From assembly GCF_005519465.1 (NCBI RefSeq), contig NZ_CP027859.1, positions 930,001 to 994,000 of the forward strand: DNA of 64,000 bases, read 5' to 3'. Position numbers and translations under genes: made by a program. Below are positions 46,764-55,318 of the stretch, one piece after another; within the stretch, counting starts at the first letter, position 1, and each line of letters starts with the position of its first letter. The notes below the pieces were generated by a model. The model was not told where the DNA came from. It made no database searches and worked only from the letters and a program-made list of their open reading frames with translations. This DNA comes from Streptomyces clavuligerus (GTDB lineage Bacteria; Actinomycetota; Actinomycetes; Streptomycetales; Streptomycetaceae).

Positions 46764-47630
46764 TCAGGACCAGGCCCCGGCCGCCGCCGCACGGCGCGCG
46801 TAGGTGCCGAAGTCGATCGGTTCACGCCCCAGGACGCGCTGGACGCCGTCGCCGGGCTCGGCGTAGTGGCCCGAGCGCAGGCCCTCGAAGAGGAGGTCGA
46901 ACTCGCCGACCGCTTCCTCGGGCAGCCCGGCGGAGCGCAGTTCCTCCCGGTACCGCTCCGGGGTCAGCTCGACGAACGTGATCGGACGCCCGGCCTCCCG
47001 TGCCATCGTCGCGACGGCCTCCTCGAAGGTGACCGGACGCGGCCCGGAGAGGTGGTACACCTCGCCCTGCCGGTCGCTGTCCCCGGTCAGCAGTGCCGCC
47101 GCGACCTCCGCGATGTCCTGGACGTCGATGAACGGGTCAGGGACACCGGCCGTCGGCAGGGCCAGGCGGCCGGCCCGGAGCTGGTTCCGCCAGATGGCGT
47201 CGTCGTCGAAGTTCTGGTTGAAGTTGTTGGGGCGGAGGATGGACCACTCCACACCGGAGGCCCGTACCGCCCGCTCGGCGGCGGTCATGCCCAGGAAGAG
47301 GGTCGGGGGCAACTCCTCGATCCCGCGCCCGGAGAGCACGACGAAACGGCGGACCCCCGCCCCGGTCGCCTGCTCGACGAAGTCCGCCACCGGGGACGGG
47401 TCATCGGGGGCGATCAGATAGACGGCCCCCGCGCCCTCCAGCGCGGGCCCCCAGGTGCTCCGCTCGAACCAGTCGAACACCGTCTCCCCCCTGCGGGACG
47501 CGGAGCGTACCCGCCGTCCTGCCTCCCGCAGGGTCCGGACCAGCGGACGCCCGGTCTTCCCCGTACCGCCCAGGACCAGAATCGCCTTGTCGTCAGTGCC
47601 TTGGGTGCTCACCGTGCTCTTGTTCGTCAT
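46764..47630 (-). CDS. NmrA-like NAD(P)-binding protein
   Basis: The protein has 288 residues. The Rossmann fold begins ILVLGGTGKTGRPLVRTLRE (G-G-T-G-x-T-G). ILRPNNFNQNFDDDAI and a C-terminal region with VTFEEAVATMAREAGRPITF follow the NmrA/SDR-atypical family. These act as redox sensors or quinone/flavin oxidoreductases; the active-site Tyr-Lys of true reductases is not evident. It is divergent from the AraC regulator, which may control it. Confidence 0.87.
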   Translation of the reverse strand: MTNKSTVSTQGTDDKAILVLGGTGKTGRPLVRTLREAGRRVRSASRRGETVFDWFERSTWGPALEGAGAVYLIAPDDPSPVADFVEQATGAGVRRFVVLSGRGIEELPPTLFLGMTAAERAVRASGVEWSILRPNNFNQNFDDDAIWRNQLRAGRLALPTAGVPDPFIDVQDIAEVAAALLTGDSDRQGEVYHLSGPRPVTFEEAVATMAREAGRPITFVELTPERYREELRSAGLPEEAVGEFDLLFEGLRSGHYAEPGDGVQRVLGREPIDFGTYARRAAAAGAWS

Positions 47631-47717
47631 GGCAGTCAGTCAACCGGGCCGGTGACCGTGGACCCATGGCCGGCCGTACGGGGAACATGTCCGATCGTCC
47701 TGCCGTTGGGAAGGAAC

Positions 47718-48692
47718 ATGGACCCGTTCGACGACCTGCTGCGCGGCATCCGCGCGGACGGCGCCGCCTTCAGCCGACAGGAGCTGTCACCGCCCTGGGC
47801 TCTGCGGTTCGCGGAGGCCGGCGAGACGGAGCTGACCCTCGCCACACCGCTCCGGGGCGAGGGCTGGATCTGCTCCGAGGAGGGCGGTGGGGAGCCCCGT
47901 CCGCTGCGGACCGGTGATGCCCTGATCGTCCGGGGGCCGCAGCCACGCCTCCTCGCCGACCGGCCCGCCGCGCGTTCCGGGGGTCCCGCGCCGCTGCCCG
48001 TCACCGGCCGGACGACGCTGTTCGTCGGCACCTACCGGGTGCGCGGCGCGGTGTCCCGGCAACTGTTCGGGGTACTGCCCCCGCTGATGGTGATGTCAGG
48101 CGACGGCTGCCCCGCCGTGCTCGACCTGCTGGACGCGCTGGCGGGCGGGGTCCCGCCGGAACGGCAGGTCGTCCAGGACCGCCTGCTGGACTGGCTGCTG
48201 GTGTGCACGCTCCGCGGCTGGTTCGACCAGCCGGACGGCCCGCCGACGGGCTGGCTCGGCGCACTGACGGACGACACCGTCGGCCCGGCCCTGCGCGCGA
48301 TGCACGACGCACCCGAGCGCCCCTGGACACTCGCGGCCCTGGCCACCGCGTCGGGCGTGTCCCGCACCACGCTGGCCCAGCGCTTCACCCGGCTGGTGGG
48401 CCGCCCGCCGCTGACCTATCTGACCGACTGGCGGATGGCGCTCGCCGCCGACCTGCTGACCGAGTCCACCGCGACCCTCGCCGCCGTGGCCCGCCAGGTG
48501 GGCTACGCGGACGCCTTCGGTTTCAGCGCCGCGTTCAAACGGGTCCACGGAGTCAGCCCCAGCGCCTACCGCGACAACGGCGGGACGCGGACGGGGGCGC
48601 TGCGCGCGGAAACCGGGGGAGCCCCGGACCACGCAGGTCCGGGGCTCCTTCCGGCTGGTTCCGCCATCAGTGGGTCAACGCGTCATCAGTAG
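47718..48692 (+). CDS. AraC-family regulator with cupin domain
   Basis: The protein has 324 residues. The N-terminal cupin_6-type domain covers about 10-120, and the AraC domain has two helix-turn-helix units (TLAALATASGVSRTTLAQRF and LAAVARQVGYADAFGFSAAF). ATG 47718 follows GGGAAGGAA. The last 25 codons run through a terminator-like hairpin and overlap the opposite gene by 7 nt, so the C-terminus may be a late extension. It is divergent from the NmrA-like gene; the natural target is that gene. Confidence 0.88.
   Translation: MDPFDDLLRGIRADGAAFSRQELSPPWALRFAEAGETELTLATPLRGEGWICSEEGGGEPRPLRTGDALIVRGPQPRLLADRPAARSGGPAPLPVTGRTTLFVGTYRVRGAVSRQLFGVLPPLMVMSGDGCPAVLDLLDALAGGVPPERQVVQDRLLDWLLVCTLRGWFDQPDGPPTGWLGALTDDTVGPALRAMHDAPERPWTLAALATASGVSRTTLAQRFTRLVGRPPLTYLTDWRMALAADLLTESTATLAAVARQVGYADAFGFSAAFKRVHGVSPSAYRDNGGTRTGALRAETGGAPDHAGPGLLPAGSAISGSTRHQ
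48618..48650. terminator. Bidirectional terminator hairpin inside the AraC gene end
   Basis: A perfect 13-bp stem (GGAGCCCCGGACC / GGTCCGGGGCTCC) with a 5-nt loop, followed by TT. It lies within the C-terminal codons of the AraC gene and just beyond the 3' end of the convergent small secreted-protein gene. Confidence 0.75.
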
Positions 48693-49024
48693 ATGTTGAC
48701 GTAACCCCAGATACCGCGGGTGGCATACGACCGGCAGTACCCCCGGGTCGCCGGGGTGGCGTCGACGTGCAGCTGAACACCGGCCAGGCACTGGGACATC
48801 GTCTGGTACGGCGACAGACAACGGTAGCCCGGGTCGGCCGCGGGGGCCCCGGACGGACAGGACAGGATCACCACATCGGATGCCTGAGCCGGTGCCTGCA
48901 CCGACACGGCCTGAGCCTTCGCCTGAGCCGGGGCGGACGGGGCGGCCTGTGCCGTCCCCGTCATCAACCCGGCGGACAGGGCGGCTCCCAGCCCCAGACC
49001 CATCAGAGCGTGCCGAACGCGCAT
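48686..49024 (-). CDS. Small secreted protein with four cysteines
   Basis: The protein has 112 residues. A signal peptide (RHALMGLGLGAALSAGLMTG) ends at AQA-A near residue 28. The mature part has an Ala/Gln spacer, then SCPSGAPAADPGYRCLSPYQ, QCLAGV and GYCRSYATRGIWGYV, which gives two likely disulfides. ATG 49024 follows AAAGGAG. No family is recognised; such proteins in Streptomyces are often extracellular inhibitors or lectin-like, but nothing here decides. Confidence 0.8.
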   Translation of the reverse strand: MRVRHALMGLGLGAALSAGLMTGTAQAAPSAPAQAKAQAVSVQAPAQASDVVILSCPSGAPAADPGYRCLSPYQTMSQCLAGVQLHVDATPATRGYCRSYATRGIWGYVNIY

Positions 49025-49324
49025 GACGTACTCCTTTCGGAGAAGTTCGAGCGGGCAGCGAACGGAGATCAACGTGCCACACGGCAGAAGCGCTGAACAG
49101 ATACCCCCGGCGGGGATAACCCCCCGACCGGACCCGCTACCCGCGCGTACCCGCACGCTCGTCCCCGGGACAGGCGCGGCAGGGCGGCGGGCATCACCGG
49201 GTGATGGACCGGCGCCCGCCGGGCGCCGGGTGTGTGGGAACGGTGCCGACATCCGGCTGACCTGCGATGGCGCCGGTCGCGTTCCGGTCCGGCCCCGGGA
49301 AAGGATGTTAGGGGCGCCCGGCGG
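49025..49324. other. Intergenic, no gene found
   Basis: This is a 300-bp divergent interval. A G/C hairpin-like GGGCGCC region appears near the end; no open frame with coding character is present. Confidence 0.4.
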
Positions 49325-49813
49325 ATGATGGCCTTCATGGAGGGTGCGGTCGAGCAGATCAAGGTCTGGTTCCGGTTCGTCCCTCGTGAAGGGTGGTTGC
49401 CGCAGGACACCGAGGGTCTGTGGGCGGTGAGGCTGAGCGACGGTACCGCTCGGGTGGAGAACGCCGCTTTCCTTCAGGACGGGGTGGCCGAGGGCGATGT
49501 GGTGCGGTACCGGACCGACTCCGACGGGCACCACTGGGCCGTCGGGCGGACCAGCTCCTCCGGCAACTGCACGATCCGTGTCGTGCCCGTCCCCACGGGC
49601 CCTCTCGGCAGCAGTGCTCAGCCGGTCCGGCAACGGCTTTCGGTGTTCGGACTCCGGGGTGAGGTCTTCAGCGAGGACTTCCCCATGGTGGCCTTCACCG
49701 TGCCCGCGGGCGCGGATTTCGCCGGAATCAAGGCTCTCCTGGCAGAGGGGCGGGCACAGGGCTGGTGGCACTACGAAGTCGGCTGCGGCACCGACGAGTG
49801 GTGGGCCGCTTGA
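49325..49813 (+). CDS. DUF4265-family protein
   Basis: The protein has 162 residues. The domain shows EGLWAVRLSDGTARVENAAF and GVAEGDVVRYRTDSDGHHWA, the DUF4265 signature (small proteins of unknown function, often beside toxin or contact-dependent genes). Three Met codons occur at 49325, 49328 and 49337; the first was taken. No partner gene adjoins. Confidence 0.75.
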   Translation: MMAFMEGAVEQIKVWFRFVPREGWLPQDTEGLWAVRLSDGTARVENAAFLQDGVAEGDVVRYRTDSDGHHWAVGRTSSSGNCTIRVVPVPTGPLGSSAQPVRQRLSVFGLRGEVFSEDFPMVAFTVPAGADFAGIKALLAEGRAQGWWHYEVGCGTDEWWAA

Positions 49814-49891
49814 CCGGGGTCCTCGCCGGGCCCGGGGGACCGGTCGGCCCCCCAAGGAGGCCGACGGTGGGCTCGTTCGGCTACTGTCCTG

Positions 49892-51115
49892 TCACCAACG
49901 CGCCGGCAGCCCGTTGAGGCCGTGGACGGCCGCCGCTCCCCGGAACGGGAGCTCTTCCAGGGGCTGCGCGAGCCGGAGGTTCGGCAGTCTGCGGAAGAGG
50001 GTTTCCAGGGCGATCTCCATTTCGAGCCGGGCCAGCGGTGCCCCGAGGCAGAGATGCGGGCCGTGGCCGAAGGAGAGATGGCCCGTGGCACGGCCCTCTT
50101 CGCCGTCGAGGACCAGTTCGTCCGCGCGGTCGAAGGCCCGGCTGTCGCGGTTGGCGGTCGACAGGGCCACGAGGACTCCCTCCCCGGCGCGGACGGTGCA
50201 GCCGTCGACCTCGACGTCCGCCACGGCGGCCCGGCTGATGCCGTGCTGGCCCAGGGGGCTCACCTGGCGCAGTAACTCGTCGGCGGCTGTGGCATACCGC
50301 TCGGGCGCGCCGCCCCGGAGCGCTGCCGTTCGCTCAGGGTGCTCCAGCAGGACCGCCACCGACAGGGCGATCGCCGACGCCGTGGTGTCGTGACCGGCGA
50401 CGAGCAGCAGCCGGCACATGGAGGCCACCTGGGCGAGCGTCAGATCGTCCCGGGCCGCGAGATGGCTGATGAGGCGGTCGTCGGGCTGCTCCCGCTTGGC
50501 CGCCGCCAGCTCGCTCAGATACGCGTGCAGATCGGCCCAGCACCGCGACGTCTCCTCCGGCGTGGCGTTCCACCGCGCCAGCCCCTCGGTGGTCCGCTCG
50601 AAGAACTCGTGCTCCTCGTAGGGGACGCCGAGGATGTCGCAGATCACCAGCGACGGCACCGGCAGGGCGAACTCGCTGTACAGGTCCGCCTGCCCGTGCG
50701 GTTCGATCCGGTCGATGCGCTCGTCGACGAGGGCCTGCACCGCCGGGCGCATGGCCCGGACCCGGCGGGCCGTGAACCAGCTCGTCAGCATTCTCCGCTG
50801 CCGGGTGTGCTCCGGGGCGTCCATCCGGACGAACGAGGGTTCTCCCTGGGCGAAGAAACGTTGTTGCGGATTGATCAGGGGGAAGCCGGGGGCGTTGATG
50901 TCCGCGCTGAACCGGGGGTCGGACAGGACCAGCCGGGCGGTGGAGTGCCGGGTGGCCAGCCACGCCTCGCTCCCGTCGTAGAGCGTGACCCGGGTGAGGG
51001 GGCCCTCCTCACGCGCGGCCTCGTACACCGGCGGCGGGGAGAAGGGGCAACTGCCCCGGGGCGCCGGAACGGGGATCGTGGAGCCGGACACATCGGAACC
51101 CAGGGGGCTCGACAT
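49892..51115 (-). CDS. Cytochrome P450 (CYP105-like)
   Basis: The protein has 407 residues. The I-helix is AGHDTTAS, the K-helix ADELLRQ, and the haem loop FGHGPHLCLG with C356. The N-terminal SCPFSPPPVYEAAREEG and SADINAPGFPLINPQQR regions resemble CYP105 enzymes of Streptomyces, which hydroxylate antibiotics or xenobiotics. It needs a ferredoxin partner, which is not encoded nearby. It is divergent from the carotenoid-oxygenase-type gene, 650 bp away. Confidence 0.92.
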   Translation of the reverse strand: MSSPLGSDVSGSTIPVPAPRGSCPFSPPPVYEAAREEGPLTRVTLYDGSEAWLATRHSTARLVLSDPRFSADINAPGFPLINPQQRFFAQGEPSFVRMDAPEHTRQRRMLTSWFTARRVRAMRPAVQALVDERIDRIEPHGQADLYSEFALPVPSLVICDILGVPYEEHEFFERTTEGLARWNATPEETSRCWADLHAYLSELAAAKREQPDDRLISHLAARDDLTLAQVASMCRLLLVAGHDTTASAIALSVAVLLEHPERTAALRGGAPERYATAADELLRQVSPLGQHGISRAAVADVEVDGCTVRAGEGVLVALSTANRDSRAFDRADELVLDGEEGRATGHLSFGHGPHLCLGAPLARLEMEIALETLFRRLPNLRLAQPLEELPFRGAAAVHGLNGLPARW

Positions 51116-51762
51116 GGAGGGACCTCGCCTTCTGCTCGCCTGCGGCAGGCGCGCCGCACGTCCCTGCCCGGCAGCGCCTGGTACGGAGACATCGCCCACG
51201 GGGGCGCCGGAACGGCGGCACGCCGCACGGCGACGGCCCGGCCGTTCCTCCGCGCGGCCCGGGGACGGGGCGGTCGGCACCGTTTCGCGACGGTGATCCC
51301 GGCGCCCGTCCCCTCCGGTCCGCGCGTATGTCCTACGTACACCTGTCTCACCTGACCGCACGGCTGTGATCACCGAGATGGTTCAACAATCATCGAATTC
51401 TGTCCCCCTCGGTCCGCCTCTTCCGCGCCGCGCCGGGGGCGCCCCACCGGCGCCACCGGGGAACCTCGGGCCGCAGTCGGCGCCGCCGGGGCGTCCCAGG
51501 TGAGCGTGAGCCCCGCGTACACATGGCGGCCGGCCTCGATGGCGAGCAGCAGGGCCGTGTCGCCGGGCCGGACACGGCCGGCCGTCCAGCCCGCGTCGAG
51601 GGCCAGAGGCACCGCGGGTGAACCCGTGGCGCCCCGTCGGCGAGGGGCAGTTCCGTACCGCCGCCGAACCCTCCCGCCCGCGCGGCGCCATCGCCGCCGC
51701 ACACCGGGGCCGCTCCGCGTCCCCCGACCCGCTTGCGGCCCGGCCCGTCAGGGAAGGCACCG
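51116..51762. other. Divergent interval with a ketosynthase III remnant
   Basis: Apart from the remnant at 51496-51633 no gene was found. A/T-richer sequence at 51370-51410 (GGTTCAACAATCATCGAATTC) may include a promoter. Confidence 0.45.
51496..51633 (-). pseudogene. Remnant of a 3-oxoacyl-ACP synthase III (FabH-like) C-terminus
   Basis: Only about 46 codons are recognisable: GATGSPAVPLALDAGWTAGR, then VRPGDTALLLAIEAGRHVYAG and a final LTLTW. This matches the end of KAS III enzymes (G-N-T-S-A-A-S-V-P-L-A-L ... G-D-x-V-L-L-L-x-G-G-G). The rest of the gene has no readable frame, so it has been lost or frameshifted. Confidence 0.5.
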
Positions 51763-53223
51763 ATGATGGGCAATGAATACGTTGAGGGCAACTACGCACC
51801 GGTCCGTACGGAGCACACCGTCACCGAGCTGAAGGCGACCGGTCGCATCCCGGAGTACCTGGACGGCAGGTATGTGCGCAACGGACCCAATCCGATAGCC
51901 GATGTCGACCCGGACGCCTACCACTGGTTCATGGGCGACGGCATGGTCCACGGTGTGCGTATCCGGGACGGCCGGGCCGAGTGGTACCGCAACCGCTGGG
52001 TGCGGACCTCACGCATGAGAATGGCCGCCGGAGAGATCTCCCGGCCACCGAACCACCGGGCGGGCGTCGAGCTGTACGGGGCGAACACCAATGTCATCCG
52101 CCACGCGGGCCACGATCTCGCCCTCGTCGAAGGCGGTATCGCCAGCTATGAGCTGGATCATGAGCTGGACACCATGGGCCCCTGGGACTTCGGCGGCACC
52201 CTGCCGGGCGGCTACACCGCGCACCCGAAGGCCGATCCGGTGACCGGCGAACTCCATGCCGTCACCCACTATTTCGGACAGGGGAACCGGGTACGGTACT
52301 CGGTCATCGGCACGGACGGGCGGGCCCGCAGGACCGTGGACATCCAAGTGCCGGGGATGCCGATGATGCACGACTTCTCGCTCACGGAGAAGTATGTGGT
52401 GCTCTATGACCTTCCGGTGACGTTCGACGCCCGGCAGGCCGCCCGTATCGCCGTCCCGCGTCCGCTGCGCCCGCTGCGTCCGGCCGCCGCGCTGGTGCTG
52501 TCCGCGCTGGTCGGCCGGGTCAGGGTGCCCGACCCGATCGCCGCGATGGTCGGGGCACGGATGCGGGCCAACGAGAACCTGCCGTTCCGGTGGAACCCGC
52601 GCCACCAGGCCCGTATCGGCCTCATGCCGAGAGAAGGGGGCTCCTCCGACGTCCGCTGGTTCGAGGTGGAACCCTGTTACGTCTTCCACACGCTCAATGC
52701 CCATGACGCCGGTGACACCGTCGTCCTGGACGTCGTGCGCCACCCGAGGATGTTCGTCAAAGACCTGCACGGGCCCAATGAGGGAACAGCCGCCCTCCAC
52801 CGCTGGACGGTGCACCCGGCCGCGGGCAAGGTGGTCGAAGCACGGCTGGACGACCGGCCCCAGGAGTTCCCGCGCGTCGACGACCGGGTCGTGGGCCGAC
52901 CGCACCGCTACGGCTATGCGATGGGCGCGCTGACCGGGGCGATCCCCACCGACGCGGTCCTCAAGCACGACCTGAGGGCCGGAACGGTCACCTCCCGCGC
53001 CCTGGGCCGGGGCAAGGAGGCGGGCGAGTTCGTCTTCGTACCGAGCCGGCCCGACGCGGCGGAGGACGAAGGCGTCCTCATGGGCTTCGTCTACGACGCG
53101 ACCACCGGGCACAGCGATCTCGTCCTGCTCGACGCCGCCACCCTGGAGACCGTGGCGACCGTGGGGCTTCCCGTCCGGGTCCCGCACGGCTTCCACGGCA
53201 ACTGGCTGGCGACCGGGTCCTGA
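51763..53223 (+). CDS. Carotenoid-cleavage-type dioxygenase (RPE65 family)
   Basis: The protein has 486 residues. The four iron-binding His occur in GGYTAHPKADP, MPMMHDFSLTEK, CYVFHTLNAHD and VPHGFHGNW. The start region RIPEYLDGRYVRNGPNP is typical. The family cleaves carotenoids or stilbenes with O2. ATG 51763 follows GGGAAGG. Together with the P450 it suggests modification of a polyene or apocarotenoid, but no terpenoid genes lie in the window. Confidence 0.92.
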   Translation: MMGNEYVEGNYAPVRTEHTVTELKATGRIPEYLDGRYVRNGPNPIADVDPDAYHWFMGDGMVHGVRIRDGRAEWYRNRWVRTSRMRMAAGEISRPPNHRAGVELYGANTNVIRHAGHDLALVEGGIASYELDHELDTMGPWDFGGTLPGGYTAHPKADPVTGELHAVTHYFGQGNRVRYSVIGTDGRARRTVDIQVPGMPMMHDFSLTEKYVVLYDLPVTFDARQAARIAVPRPLRPLRPAAALVLSALVGRVRVPDPIAAMVGARMRANENLPFRWNPRHQARIGLMPREGGSSDVRWFEVEPCYVFHTLNAHDAGDTVVLDVVRHPRMFVKDLHGPNEGTAALHRWTVHPAAGKVVEARLDDRPQEFPRVDDRVVGRPHRYGYAMGALTGAIPTDAVLKHDLRAGTVTSRALGRGKEAGEFVFVPSRPDAAEDEGVLMGFVYDATTGHSDLVLLDAATLETVATVGLPVRVPHGFHGNWLATGS

Positions 53224-53395
53224 CCGCGCCTCCCGACAAGGCGGAATCCCGTGAAGACCATGTCCATGACGGAGGAGCTCCACACCCACGCCGTCGCCCA
53301 CAACCGCCCGTGACACTCTTCCAGAGCCTCCACCTCAAAAAATAACGATTCCTCGCCCATGAGCTTCCTCACCAAAACCGGCGGAGCACTTTCAA
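53224..53395. other. Short intergenic with a possible 20-codon frame
   Basis: A GTG-started frame at 53252-53314 encodes a 20-residue polar, His-rich peptide (MSMTEELHTHAVAHNRP end). No support as a gene; noted only as unexplained. Confidence 0.3.
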
Positions 53396-53434
53396 GGGCG
53401 CCTGACGGGATCATCCCGGTTCAGGCGCCCTTTC
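53396..53434 (+). terminator. Terminator after the dioxygenase gene
   Basis: A 10-bp stem (GGGCGCCTGA / TCAGGCGCCC) with an inner ACGGGATCATCCCGG-like hairpin, followed by TTT. Confidence 0.75.
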
Positions 53435-54004
53435 CAGCTCCTGGTCCGTGAGGGGGGAGAGGCCGGAAGGGCACACGGCTCCGCGCGGGGTGGGGGACTG
53501 GCACCGGCAGCCGCGCCGCCGCGCTCGGATGACCACACCGGTGGGAACGCGGTCCAGCCGCATGGGGCCCACGCCGGTGGGGAGGACGCGATGTGGTGTT
53601 CGCGGTCATCTCCCGCGAGCGGAACACTGGAAGGGGGATACGGGCCCCCTTCCGCCCGGCGCGAGACTGCTCACCGAGGACTGCGCGGTCCGGGACGCGT
53701 TCGGAATCCCGCGTTCCTTCGGGCCGGATGCCGAGGTGGGCAGTACCGGGGAGGCGGTCTTCCCGGATGCGTCGACCGGGGCGGCCGACTCGATGTCGAC
53801 GCCCTCCGGGAGGCGATGCCGACGGGGCGTGCCGTCCTGCGCGCCCAGAGCCGATCCGTCCCTTTCCGGTCATCGCAGCGCCGACCAGTCGGTCATGCGG
53901 GGCCCGTCAGGTCTGCCGCGGTGGGCAACGGCTCGGCGGCGGAGGGTACTTCGCCGAGCCGTTGCCACTGAACCATTCGTAACCCATGGGTTACACTTGC
54001 TGGC
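53435..54004. other. Probable degenerate sequence before the ArsR gene
   Basis: No intact gene. Weakly protein-like stretches such as LTEDCAVRDAFGIPRSFGPD and, in another frame, DVDALREAMPTGRAVLRAQS suggest a decayed reading frame with frameshifts, but no family is recognised. Confidence 0.35.
53979..53994. promoter_or_regulatory. ArsR operator
   Basis: GTAACCCATGGGTTAC, a perfect 16-bp palindrome, ends 11 bp before the start of the ArsR-type gene, where it would also overlap the promoter. Confidence 0.75.
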
Positions 54005-54373
54005 ATGGATGAGGTCACCAACGCGATAGCGGACCCGGTACGCCGGGACATCCTCGTCATGCTGCGCGGGACGACGCTCACCGCGGGGGAGATCGCACGG
54101 CACTTCCCCATCAGCCGGCCGGCGATCAGCCGGCACCTGCGGGTGCTGCGCGAGAGCGGCTTGGTGCGGGACGAGCTCGCGGGTACTCGGCGGCTCTACC
54201 GCCTTGAACCGGCAGCCCTGGCGGAGCTCGCCGAGTGGATCGCCGTACTGCGTACCCCGGCCGGGTGGGGGCACCGCCTGGACGCGCTGGAGACCGAGGT
54301 CCGCCGCGCCGGCCGGGAGCGGGCCGGACACCGTACGACTCAGGACCGGGACCACACGGAGGACATCGCATGA
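54005..54373 (+). CDS. ArsR-family winged-helix regulator
   Basis: The protein has 122 residues. The fold starts MDEVTNAIADPVRRDILVML and has TAGEIARHFPISRPAISRHL as the recognition helix. The Cys ligands of metal-sensing ArsR members are absent, so it belongs to the group that pairs with SRPBCC proteins. It overlaps the next gene by 4 nt and probably represses the pair through the palindrome just upstream. Confidence 0.9.
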   Translation: MDEVTNAIADPVRRDILVMLRGTTLTAGEIARHFPISRPAISRHLRVLRESGLVRDELAGTRRLYRLEPAALAELAEWIAVLRTPAGWGHRLDALETEVRRAGRERAGHRTTQDRDHTEDIA

Positions 54374-54888
54374 ATCCCACGCCCACCGGCCGGCTCACGC
54401 CCACCCCCGACGGCCACGACCTGATACTGACGCGTACCTTCCGGGCCCCGATCGACGACGTCTGGGCCAGCGTCACCGAGCCCGGGCGCACCGCACGATG
54501 GTTCGGTCCCTGGGAGGGCGACGCCGCGGTCGGGCGCACGATCAGGGTCCGGCCCGCCTTCGAGGAGAACGCGCCGTGGTCCGACGCGCGGATCGAGGCG
54601 TGCGAGCCGCCGCACCGGCTGGCCCTCTCCCTGCTCGACGGGGCGGGCGACTGGCATATCGAGCTACGCTTGTCCGTCTTGTCCGCCTTGGGCGGGGCGA
54701 CGGAACTGCGGCTGATCCACCACCTCACGGACCCGAAGGGCGTCGGGGAGGTCGGACCGGGCTGGGAGTACTACCTCGACATGCTCCGTGCCTCCCGCGG
54801 CGAAGCCGGTGAGCCGCGTTTCGAGGACTACTACCCCGCCCAGCGCGACTACTTCGCGGCCCTTGCCGCCGAGGGTTCCGCCCGGTAG
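54370..54888 (+). CDS. SRPBCC (AHSA1/START-like) protein
   Basis: The protein has 172 residues and starts at ATG 54370 in the stop of the ArsR gene. DLILTRTFRAPIDDVWASVT begins the fold, and ARWFGPWEGDAAVGRTIRVR and GPGWEYYLDMLRAS follow the AHSA1-like pattern. Such proteins bind hydrophobic ligands and often act with ArsR partners in stress response; the ligand is unknown. Confidence 0.9.
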   Translation: MNPTPTGRLTPTPDGHDLILTRTFRAPIDDVWASVTEPGRTARWFGPWEGDAAVGRTIRVRPAFEENAPWSDARIEACEPPHRLALSLLDGAGDWHIELRLSVLSALGGATELRLIHHLTDPKGVGEVGPGWEYYLDMLRASRGEAGEPRFEDYYPAQRDYFAALAAEGSAR

Positions 54889-55318
54889 GCGATTCCGGCC
54901 GGTGCGACGCGATCACGAGGAGATGCGCGTGATCAAGAGCCCCGCCGCGAAGCGGATGGCCGCGGTGGCACAGGGCAGGTGTGTGTCCGCCCACCAAAGC
55001 GGCGGGCACCCGAAGGAGATCTCTCCGAGCATCGGCATCAACGCTCAGCAACAGATATCTGTAGGTCAGCGCGGCGCCAAACCATGATCGACGAGCGCAG
55101 TTCCAGCGTCGGGACATCGCTCATGGAACGCTGCACGGCGGAGGCTGGTCCCTGAGGTTCCTGAGGTCCCTGAGGTCCCTGAGGTCCCTGAGGTCCCTGA
55201 GGTCCCTGAGGAGGGCGCGTCACACCCGGGTCCTGGCCCGGAAACGCCAAGGATTCTCGTCTGCCGGCGGCACCGGGGCGACGGCGCTGCTGACCGGCGG
55301 CCATGGGCTTCCACGCCG
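54889..55318. other. Intergenic with TCCCTGAGG repeats
   Basis: At 55149-55212 about seven copies of the 9-bp unit CTGAGGTCC occur in tandem. No gene seen in the 430-bp interval. Confidence 0.75.

Noticed and set aside
53252..53314. 20-codon His-rich frame as a possible peptide precursor
   Set aside because: It has no ribosome site, no maturation or transport genes, and lies between a stop codon and a terminator.
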